Part shown: positions 1 through 5,586 of the stretch, one piece after another
Numbering within the stretch: position 1 is the first letter of the stretch
Layout: every line of letters starts with the position of its first letter
Made by a program: the position numbers and the translations under genes
Origin: an uncultured Oscillospiraceae bacterium
GTDB lineage: Bacteria > Bacillota > Clostridia > Oscillospirales > Oscillospiraceae
Reading direction: 5' to 3'
DNA length: 39,606 bases
Assembly: GCA_905234855.1 (NCBI GenBank)
Contig: CAJOIU010000015.1
Location: 1-39,606 of the forward strand
Notes under the pieces: model-generated
What the model was told of the DNA's origin: nothing
Seen by the model: only the letters and a program-made list of their open reading frames with translations
The model's database searches: none

Positions 1-1986
1 TTTTCCTATCTCAACCGGCCGCTCACCGTCGGGCGGCTTATGATGAAAAACCGCATCCTCATGACCGCGATGCATACGCTGTATTCGCGGGACGGCCTGC
101 CCACGCCGCGCTTCAACGAGTTCTATTGGCGGCGCGCCGAGGGGGAGACCGGTCTGGTGGTCGTCGGCGCCTGCCGGTTCGACGGCAAGGGCGCGCGAGA
201 GAGCACCATGAGCCTCGCGGACGACGACTGTATCGAGCCGTGGCGGGAGTTTACCGCAGGGATGCGCGAGCGCGGCTGCCCCGTGGCCGTGCAGCTCTAC
301 CATGCCGGGCGGTATATGTACAACGCGGACGTGCTCGATGAAGGCGGCGCGGTGGCACCGTCGGCGGTATATACGCCGTTTACGAAGGAGACCGCACGCG
401 CCATGAACCTAGAGGAGCTGCACGCCATCATCGAGGCGTGGGCGCAGGGCGCGCGCCGGGCGCGGGAGGCGGGCTTCGACGCGGTGGAGATCTCCGGCTC
501 GGCAGGGTATCTTATTTCGCAGTTTTTGTCCCCCATGACGAATCTGCGGGAGGACGAATACGGCGGGAGCTTTGAAAACCGCTGCCGTTTCCCGCTGGAG
601 GTCATCGCCGCTGTGCGGAAGGCCGTGGGCGACGACTATACCGTGCTGATGCGCTATGGGGCGCATACGCTCGTCCCCGGCGCGGGAACGAGCGCCGAAT
701 GCCGGGATTTCGCTGTCCTCGCTGCCAAGGCGGGCATAGATATGCTCGACCTCACCGGCGGCTGGCATGAAAGCCGCACGCCCCAGCTCACGGGCGAGAT
801 GCCGAAGGCAGCCCTTTCGTATCTCGCGGCGGAGATCAAAAAGGCGGTGGATATCCCCGTCGCGATGGCGAACCGCATGGGCGACCCGCGGGAGGCGGAA
901 AAGGCCGTTGCCCTCGGCCGATGCGATGCGACGGCCATGGGGCGCGCGCTGATCGCGGAGCCGGATATCGGAAAATTCGTCCGCATGGGCGCGCCGGAGC
1001 GTGTGCGCCCATGTACGAGCTGTAATCAGGGGTGTCTCGCCGGGACTTTTTTCGACAAACCCATCCGCTGCCTCGCCAACGGCCTCGCCGGTCGGGAATG
1101 GGAGCTTTCGCCACGGCCGGCCGAGACGCCGAAGCGCATCCTTGTCGTAGGCGGCGGCCCCGCCGGGATGGAATGCGCCCTGCGGGCGGCGCAGCGGGGG
1201 CATGACGTGACGCTGTGGGAGAAAAACGACCGCCTCGGCGGTCAGATGGCGCTGTTTTCCACGCTGCCCGCGCGGGACGAGTTCGGCGCGCTGCTGCGGT
1301 GGTATGAGCGGGCGTTGTCGGCGGTGGGTGTGACCGTCTGTCTCGGCAAAACGGCGGACGTAGATGTGATCCGCGCGGGCGGCTTCGACGCCTGTGTGCT
1401 GGCGCAGGGGCGGGTGTATAAGCCATCGCCGGTGTCGGCGGAACCGGGCGCGGCGCCGGTGTACACCATGGAGCAGATGTTCCGGGAGCGCCCGATCCTG
1501 CCCCAGCGCGTCGCCGTCATCGGCGGCAGCTTCGTGGGGTTGGAACTGGCGAGGCAGCTCTTGCTGGAGGCGAGCGTCTCGCCGGAGGAGCTGTTTTACC
1601 GTATGCGCTATGGCGTGGAGCCGGACGGGGCGCTGCATGAGGCGCTGCGGACGTCGGATCGGCAGGTGGCCGTGTTCGAGCGGGGCAAGCTCGGAGCGGG
1701 CTACGAGCCGGGCATCGCATGGCCGACGCTGGGCGATCTGAAACGCTTCGGTGCGGCGCTGAAGCCGAAAACAGAGGTCATCGCCATCACCGCCGAAGGA
1801 GTGCAGACTGCGGAGGGCGTATGGCCGTGCGACGCGGTGGTCGTATGCCCCGGCACGGAGCCGGATGAGCGCCTCCGGGAAGCGCTGGCGGGCGTCCTGC
1901 CCTGCTATGAGATCGGCAATGCCGCGCGTCTCGGCCGCGCCATCGACGCCATCGAGGCGGGTTGCTGCCTTGGCTGCGAGATTTGA
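1..1986 (+). CDS. NADH:flavin oxidoreductase, OYE/2,4-dienoyl-CoA reductase type (5' partial)
   Basis: The frame is open from base 1. The residues before the first ATG at 40 (L-N-R-P-L-T-V-G-R-L) match the usual N-terminus of the old yellow enzyme barrel, so the true start lies outside the window. Codons 1 to about 325 form the FMN TIM barrel. A CX2CX3CX11C cluster (Cys codons at 1012, 1021, 1033, 1069) is the 4Fe-4S site of the FadH/BaiCD/trimethylamine dehydrogenase group. A GGGPAG dinucleotide fold near codon 384 binds FAD, and a second one (IGGSFVG, nt about 1518) binds NAD(P)H. By family, such enzymes reduce activated C=C bonds of enoates, bile acid intermediates or enoyl-CoAs; the substrate cannot be read from sequence. 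The stop TGA at 1984-1986 abuts the tRNA promoter. Confidence 0.93.
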   Translation, partial: FSYLNRPLTVGRLMMKNRILMTAMHTLYSRDGLPTPRFNEFYWRRAEGETGLVVVGACRFDGKGARESTMSLADDDCIEPWREFTAGMRERGCPVAVQLYHAGRYMYNADVLDEGGAVAPSAVYTPFTKETARAMNLEELHAIIEAWAQGARRAREAGFDAVEISGSAGYLISQFLSPMTNLREDEYGGSFENRCRFPLEVIAAVRKAVGDDYTVLMRYGAHTLVPGAGTSAECRDFAVLAAKAGIDMLDLTGGWHESRTPQLTGEMPKAALSYLAAEIKKAVDIPVAMANRMGDPREAEKAVALGRCDATAMGRALIAEPDIGKFVRMGAPERVRPCTSCNQGCLAGTFFDKPIRCLANGLAGREWELSPRPAETPKRILVVGGGPAGMECALRAAQRGHDVTLWEKNDRLGGQMALFSTLPARDEFGALLRWYERALSAVGVTVCLGKTADVDVIRAGGFDACVLAQGRVYKPSPVSAEPGAAPVYTMEQMFRERPILPQRVAVIGGSFVGLELARQLLLEASVSPEELFYRMRYGVEPDGALHEALRTSDRQVAVFERGKLGAGYEPGIAWPTLGDLKRFGAALKPKTEVIAITAEGVQTAEGVWPCDAVVVCPGTEPDERLREALAGVLPCYEIGNAARLGRAIDAIEAGCCLGCEI

Positions 1987-1987
1987 C

Positions 1988-2016
1988 TTGATTTCACCGC
2001 CACCGACGTGTATAAT
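1988..2016 (+). promoter_or_regulatory. Sigma-A promoter of tRNA-Leu
   Basis: TTGATT (1988-1993), a 17-nt spacer, then a perfect TATAAT (2011-2016). Mature tRNA-Leu begins 12 nt further on. The alternative TTGACT at 1983 would give a 22-nt spacer. Confidence 0.8.
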
Positions 2017-2027
2017 ACTAACGGCGC

Positions 2028-2114
2028 GCCGGTGTGATGGAATTGGCAGACGTACCGGATTCAAAATCCGGCGGTGGCGACACCGTGCGGGTTCGACCCC
2101 CGCCACCGGCACCA
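2028..2114 (+). tRNA. tRNA-Leu (anticodon CAA)
   Basis: The acceptor GCCGGTG (2028-2034) pairs with CACCGGC (2104-2110), followed by A and an encoded CCA (2112-2114). The anticodon stem CCGGA/TCCGG holds the loop TTCAAAA, placing anticodon CAA at 2062-2064 (reads UUG). The long variable arm with a GGTG/CACC stem is typical of class II tRNA-Leu, and the T arm carries GGTTCGACC. Confidence 0.97.
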
Positions 2115-2123
2115 AACCAATAT

Positions 2124-2170
2124 AATCCGAACCTTTTTCCGATAGGAGATTGGTTCGGATTTATTGTTTT
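2124..2170 (+). terminator. Intrinsic terminator of tRNA-Leu
   Basis: AATCCGAACC (2124-2133) pairs perfectly with GGTTCGGATT (2152-2161) over 10 bp, followed by a T-rich tail (TATTGTTTTC). Confidence 0.75.
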
Positions 2171-2283
2171 CTTCAAGAAATTCGAGGACACCCATTTCCG
2201 AAACGGCGTCATCAAGCGCCCCACATCGAAACCGAGAGGGCCGAGAAAGCACAAGAGATGAAAATGATATGGAGGACAAGAAC

Positions 2284-2531
2284 ATGAAACCCATTATCTC
2301 TTGCAAGTTCAACATGGACACTGCCTGCGTGGAGCTGCGGTTCCTCGACGGCACGATGCTTGCCATCGACACCATTGCCGTGGAGGACGAAGTCGCCGCC
2401 AATATGTCGAGCGCTCGGAGCTGGATTACCTAATCTATAATGACCCAATCGGATACACAGACCTGATCCTCAACGGTGATCCCGAAGCATATCTCCGGCA
2501 GGTGACGGTTTATCACCCATTGGCTACCTGA
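2284..2531 (+). pseudogene. DUF6061-like small protein, frameshifted
   Basis: An ATG at 2284 follows GGAGG (2271-2275) by 8 nt and opens MKPIISCKFNMDTACVELRF. The frame runs into AANMSSARSWIT and stops at 2433. The frame beginning near 2407 continues what looks like the same protein (RSELDYLIYNDP... to HPLAT) and stops at 2529-2531. Joining the two frames requires restoring one base near 2406-2410, giving about 82 residues. From memory this resembles the DUF6061 family, small proteins common near Clostridia mobile elements; the function is unknown. It could be a decayed gene or a sequencing error. Its position just behind tRNA-Leu suggests it came with an integrated element. Confidence 0.6.
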
Positions 2532-2541
2532 ATATAAACGG

Positions 2542-2580
2542 GCGGCGGTGCCATTCACAGCTCCGCCGCTCAGTTTCTGT
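2542..2580. terminator. Bidirectional terminator hairpin
   Basis: GCGGCGG (2542-2548) pairs with CCGCCGC (2563-2569). On the plus strand a T-rich tail follows (CAGTTTCTGTTATT); on the minus strand CGTTTATATT follows. It lies between the 3' ends of the frameshifted DUF6061 gene and the radical SAM mini-operon and can serve both. Confidence 0.6.
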
Positions 2581-2582
2581 TA

Positions 2583-2930
2583 TTATGACATATTCGCTTC
2601 CAGCTGCTCGATAGCCGGATTGTGGCTCATGATCTCGCCCAGCAGCTTTTCCGCCTTATCTCGCGTCTCGTTCAGGAGCTTGAGCGGACGCTCTGCTCCA
2701 TAATACAGAAGAACATACCATACGGGCAGTCCCAGCCCACAGCAGCCATGGCTGTTCATCTGCGAGGAATACAGACGCGCGCTCTGAACCGCGTCCAGAG
2801 GCAGATACTCCCGGTTTGGGAGATACACTGCCTTTCCCGAAACACGGAAGGAGCCAAAGGATGTGGCTGTCTTCGCGTCCGTCTTTGCATCTGGGATCTC
2901 TCGCCCCGGAAGGATCGTATTCCAAGCCAT
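2583..2930 (-). CDS. Uncharacterised 115-aa PH-like protein
   Basis: Start ATG (2928-2930) has AAGGAGG 8 nt upstream. The open frame extends further upstream, but that part is the out-of-frame tail of the 52-aa gene. The protein has alternating hydrophobic stretches (SFGSFRVSGKAVYLPNREYL, then LPVWYVLLYYGAERPLKLL) and a C-terminal helix. This pattern recalls bacterial PH-like beta barrels, but I do not recognise a named family. A Cys pair (HGCCGLG) lies mid-protein. No signal peptide or membrane segment is visible. It is the last gene of the radical SAM mini-operon, 43 nt after the 52-aa membrane peptide, so its role is probably linked to that enzyme or peptide. Confidence 0.75.
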   Translation of the reverse strand: MAWNTILPGREIPDAKTDAKTATSFGSFRVSGKAVYLPNREYLPLDAVQSARLYSSQMNSHGCCGLGLPVWYVLLYYGAERPLKLLNETRDKAEKLLGEIMSHNPAIEQLEANMS

Positions 2931-2973
2931 TTCGCTTCCTCCTTGTAAGACCGTGATGTGGATCGGATCGGGA

Positions 2974-3132
2974 TCAGCTTCTCCGACCCGACTCCTTGAC
3001 CCAGAAGTGCCACTTGGGCGCCTTAGGCATGGGCTCATGCTTGATAAGAGCACGGATGACGCGTCGGTGGGTAAACAGGCAGCAGACGACAAGTATGCAA
3101 ACTACGATCAAAACTATGGTTCCGGTTTTCAT
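2974..3132 (-). CDS. 52-aa single-pass membrane peptide
   Basis: ATG (3130-3132) lies 8 nt after a perfect AGGAGG (3141-3146) that overlaps the end of the radical SAM gene region. The product starts MKTGTIVLIVVCILVVCCLF, a strong hydrophobic segment of about 17 residues, then a basic stretch (THRRVIRALIKHEP) and a tail with two Trp (APKWHFWVKESGRRS). N-terminus outside and basic tail inside is the likely topology. It lies between the radical SAM gene (20 nt) and the 115-aa gene (43 nt). I recognise no family. It could anchor the operon's proteins at the membrane or, less likely, be a substrate of the radical SAM enzyme. Confidence 0.7.
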   Translation of the reverse strand: MKTGTIVLIVVCILVVCCLFTHRRVIRALIKHEPMPKAPKWHFWVKESGRRS

Positions 3133-3152
3133 TCGATATTCCTCCTAACAAT

Positions 3153-4253
3153 TCAGTTGGCCGCTCCGGCCATGATCTGCTCTACCAAGTGCCGTTTCTC
3201 GTATAGTACGCAGCCTCCGGCATGATCCTCCATCAGGTGACCTCCGTCCCGCAGCTCGTGGAAGAGCCGGGAGTCGATGGCCTCCCGCAGGGAGGTCTCC
3301 GCCACATTGATGTCCGAATAGGGCGAGAAGGGACAGGGCTCCGCGCCGCCGTGGGAGTTGATGTGGAAGAAGCCCCGTCCTGCGGCCAGGCAGCCGCCGG
3401 AGCTCTTTTCATCTCCCGGGAAGGACACGAATACCGCTTCGGAGTGGGTTTGACGCAGCCTGTCGATTCCCGCCCGGATGCGCTCCCGCTCCGCGTCCCC
3501 GGGCGCGAGTTGCTTCGCCTCCTCCGTCACCGGGACAAACTCAATATAGAAGACCGCCTTGCAGCCCCGGTCTGTGAGGCTCGTCACGAATTCGTCGGAG
3601 AGGACCTCGTCCAAGTTTTCCGTGGTCACCGTGGCGGAGGCTCCGAACAGCAGGCCCCGCCGGTGGAACTCGTCCATGTTGGCGATGAGCTTGTCGTAGA
3701 TCCCCTCGCCACGACGGGCGTCGGTGGTCGCCTGATCACCCTCGATGCTCATGACCGGAATGAGGTTCCGGCATTTGTCAAACAGGTTAAAATACCACTC
3801 GTCGATGAAGGTACCGTTTGTGAAGATGGGGAACAGGATGCTCTGCATCTTCCCCGCCGCCTCGATAATGTCCCGCCGGAGCATGGGCTCGCCGCCCGCC
3901 AGCAGGATGAAGCTGACGCCCAGCTCATCCGCCTGGCGGAAAATGTCCAGCCACTGGTCGTTTGTGAGCTGTCGCACCGGGGCGCAGTCCTCGGTGGCGT
4001 GGTTCGAGCGGGAATAGCACCCGGCGCAGTGCAGGTTGCAGGCGCTGGTGATACTGGCGATGAGATAGGACGGAACGTGCAGCCCCTTCGCCTCCTCCGC
4101 CGCCCGGCGCTTGGATGCCTTGGCGGAGGCCGCGGCGAATTTTGCCATGAACGCGCTCTCCCGCGGGTCCTTCAAGGTCGCACGCAGCGCGTCTTTTACG
4201 ATGTTTTCCACACCCTCGGTCAGATAAGCCTGGATGTCTTTGATTTTTTCCAT
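3153..4253 (-). CDS. Radical SAM protein with C-terminal Cys cluster
   Basis: 366 aa starting at ATG 4251-4253 behind GCGAGGTG. The radical SAM motif CNLHCAGC places C72, C76 and C79 as 4Fe-4S ligands. AGGEPMLRRDI follows (the SAM-contacting GGEP). Three downstream Cys, at about 288, 307 (EPCPFSPYSD) and 348 (GGC), suggest a short SPASM/twitch-like auxiliary cluster. Residues 1-60 form a charged helical extension (KFAAASAKASKRRAAEEAKG). The class is clear but the substrate is not. Its partners are a 26-aa ORF upstream and a 52-aa membrane peptide plus a PH-like protein downstream, all in one transcription unit. The nearby TetR-type remnant and operator-like repeat suggest it was once TetR-controlled. 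Confidence 0.9.
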   Translation of the reverse strand: MEKIKDIQAYLTEGVENIVKDALRATLKDPRESAFMAKFAAASAKASKRRAAEEAKGLHVPSYLIASITSACNLHCAGCYSRSNHATEDCAPVRQLTNDQWLDIFRQADELGVSFILLAGGEPMLRRDIIEAAGKMQSILFPIFTNGTFIDEWYFNLFDKCRNLIPVMSIEGDQATTDARRGEGIYDKLIANMDEFHRRGLLFGASATVTTENLDEVLSDEFVTSLTDRGCKAVFYIEFVPVTEEAKQLAPGDAERERIRAGIDRLRQTHSEAVFVSFPGDEKSSGGCLAAGRGFFHINSHGGAEPCPFSPYSDINVAETSLREAIDSRLFHELRDGGHLMEDHAGGCVLYEKRHLVEQIMAGAAN

Positions 4254-4305
4254 GGTGCACCTCGCTTGCTGTGTAATGGAAGTGTAACAGTTGATAATGG
4301 TAGTT

Positions 4306-4386
4306 TCAACTCGACGCCGGCGCTGTTGCGTCGATGCTTATGTTCAGCAGCTCGCCGATCATTGCTTCCCTTGTAACCTGCGCCAT
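4306..4386 (-). CDS. 26-aa ORF, DUF1858-like N-terminus (truncated) or small peptide
   Basis: ATG (4384-4386) lies 9 nt after a perfect AGGAGG (4396-4401). It encodes MAQVTREAMIGELLNI followed by SIDATAPASS and a TGA. The MIGELLNI stretch resembles the start of DUF1858 proteins (about 60-80 aa, with a CxxC motif), of which only the first third would remain. It leads the radical SAM operon, 52 nt upstream of that gene. A 26-aa ORF in front of a radical SAM gene could also be a RiPP precursor, but no Cys, no repeated core and no protease or transporter supports that. Confidence 0.45.
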   Translation of the reverse strand: MAQVTREAMIGELLNISIDATAPASS

Positions 4387-4436
4387 TTATACTTTCCTCC
4401 TGTAATTCGTACAATTTACTATGTATCCAAGAAGCA

Positions 4437-4455
4437 CACAACTGGTTGTGCACAA
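4437..4455. promoter_or_regulatory. Operator-like inverted repeat downstream of the radical SAM promoter
   Basis: CACAAC-TG-GTTGTG (4437-4450) overlaps the palindrome TTGTGCACAA (4446-4455). Both lie just downstream of the -10 box of the minus-strand promoter, where a TetR-type repressor would block transcription. A truncated TetR gene lies about 300 bp away. Confidence 0.4.
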
Positions 4456-4460
4456 TCTTT

Positions 4461-4488
4461 ATTGTAGCGGAACAGACCATGATTTCAA
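4461..4488 (-). promoter_or_regulatory. Sigma-A promoter of the radical SAM mini-operon
   Basis: Minus-strand TTGAAA (4483-4488), 16-nt spacer, TACAAT (4461-4466). The 26-aa ORF starts about 70 nt downstream. Confidence 0.65.
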
Positions 4489-4535
4489 CTCAGAATCCAT
4501 GTGTATCCTCTCGTTATGAGATAATTTATATAAAA

Positions 4536-4552
4536 TTTATCATTATGATAAA
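4536..4552. promoter_or_regulatory. AT-rich palindrome, candidate operator
   Basis: TTTATCATTATGATAAA is a perfect 17-nt palindrome (8-bp arms) between the divergent promoters of the radical SAM operon and the broken flavodoxin gene. It is a plausible repressor site; no regulator can be assigned. Confidence 0.35.
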
Positions 4553-4570
4553 AACTAAGAGTATTCTGGA

Positions 4571-4598
4571 TTGACCGGGAAGCATTCGTGGTTACAAT
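4571..4598 (+). promoter_or_regulatory. Sigma-A promoter of the broken flavodoxin gene
   Basis: TTGACC (4571-4576), 16-nt spacer, TACAAT (4593-4598). AGGAGG (4634-4639) and the start codon of the remnant follow. Confidence 0.6.
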
Positions 4599-4647
4599 AT
4601 ATTTAGAACAAACTAATAGTGCGCAATATATTCAGGAGGCTATGATT

Positions 4648-4745
4648 ATGAGCAAGGTATCGGCTGCGCTTTTTCTGCCACAGGTGTCACGGCCGAGGGA
4701 GAGGGCAATATCGCGGCGCTCAGCGCCGACACATACATGCAATGA
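4648..4745 (+). pseudogene. Flavodoxin-like gene, N-terminal remnant with frameshift
   Basis: ATG at 4648 is 8 nt after AGGAGG (4634-4639). The first frame gives MSKVSAALF. A one-base shift near 4675 continues as SATGVTAEGEGNIAALSADT before a stop at 4743-4745. The composite matches the start of flavodoxin/NAD(P)H-oxidoreductase-like proteins (MSKxLVAYFSATGVTA...), including the FMN phosphate loop S-A-T-G-V-T. Everything after about residue 32 is missing and replaced, head-on, by the truncated TetR gene. The intact promoter and RBS suggest recent inactivation by a deletion. Confidence 0.5.
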
Positions 4746-4899
4746 TGGCATATTTATCCTTGAACTGCCGATAGAAGGTCGCGGGGGAATAACCGGCGTT
4801 ATCAACAATATCCTGAACCGTGATCTTGTCGATGGGCTTCTGTTCCGCCAGCTCCCGGAAGGACTCCGCAAGGAGCTCTTTTGCCGTTTTTCGCTTCAA
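4720..4899 (-). pseudogene. TetR/AcrR-type regulator, DNA-binding domain only
   Basis: A TTG start (4897-4899) lies 9 nt after GGAGG (4909-4913); a GTG at 4923 is an alternative. The product reads KRKTAKELLAESFRELAEQK, then KITVQDIVDNAGYSPATFYRQFKDKYAII, a textbook TetR helix-turn-helix, then stops after ACMCRR. Only about 59 residues remain of the usual 180-200, so the ligand-binding and dimerisation domain is missing. Its 3' end collides with the flavodoxin remnant on the opposite strand near 4735-4745, consistent with a deletion that joined the two genes. Confidence 0.7.
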
Positions 4900-4999
4900 C
4901 TGACCATTCCTCCAGCCGGGCACGCAATTCTTAGCGTCCTGTTATGCAAACAAAATATACCTCATGTTTGTATCGAGCGATACTACTGTTTCGGACTGT

Positions 5000-5028
5000 A
5001 TTATATCACATTACCCCATTTTTTTTAA
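5000..5028 (-). promoter_or_regulatory. Promoter of the TetR remnant
   Basis: Minus strand: TTAAAA (5023-5028), 17-nt spacer, TATAAT (5000-5005) with an extended TG motif. The serine recombinase remnant begins immediately at its outer edge. Confidence 0.5.
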
Positions 5029-5586
5029 CTCTGGATTTGTGAAGCCGTATCGAAGCTGACCGCCGCCACGGAGAAAACCGCTGCCCGTATTGCTGCCGCG
5101 CTGGAACCGGCTTCGGATATTGCCAGCCTGACAGAGGAAATCGAGGAACTGCGTTCGCAAAAGAACCGCATCCTCGCTCATGCCCGATGTGAGGACGCCG
5201 GGGATATGAAGGCGGATCTGGAGATCAAGGCCGCCAACGAGAAGCTCGCCAAGCCCAAGATGACCGCCAAGCAGGTTCGATACTCGGTCACGCGCTTCCG
5301 AAAGCTGGATGTACGGATTAAGGAACACCGCAAGATGTTGATTGACGTTTTCCTCAACGCGGTGTATCTTTATGATGACAAGGCGGTCATCACCTTCAAT
5401 TACAAGGATGGAGCATCGACCATAACCTTTGATGACATCAATAACACGCTGTGCTCGGGGACGGGTTCGGATTTGGGATCCTCTGGTGCACCAGCTTCAA
5501 AGCCTTGGAACACCCGCATTCAGGTTTTTTTCAAAACCCCATCGGCGCTCCCGCAGCCCATGGGAAACGACAGGCGGTATGCATGA
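5029..5586 (+). pseudogene. Large serine recombinase, C-terminal remnant
   Basis: The frame is open from 5029 with no start codon until 5206. It encodes a coiled-coil stretch (SLTEEIEELRSQKNRIL) and then KLDVRIKEHRKMLIDVFLNA, VYLYDDKAVITFNYKDG and GSDLGSSGAP. This order is typical of the far C-terminus of large serine recombinases of Clostridia integrative elements. The resolvase catalytic domain, recombinase domain and zinc ribbon are all absent. The residues after about 5485 are probably read-through into non-recombinase DNA. The frame's stop codon overlaps the start of the next gene (ATGA at 5583-5586). It is the scar of a lost or rearranged element and differs from the intact recombinase at 37823-39442. 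Confidence 0.75.

Noticed and set aside
409-2115. 568-aa open frame on the minus strand opposite the flavin oxidoreductase
   Set aside because: It is an Arg/His/Pro-rich shadow of a GC-rich gene, has no RBS or recognisable domain, and runs through the tRNA-Leu gene.
4306-4386. RiPP precursor peptide for the radical SAM enzyme
   Set aside because: There is no Cys, core repeat, leader-peptidase site, RRE domain or exporter nearby; similarity to the DUF1858 start is more likely.
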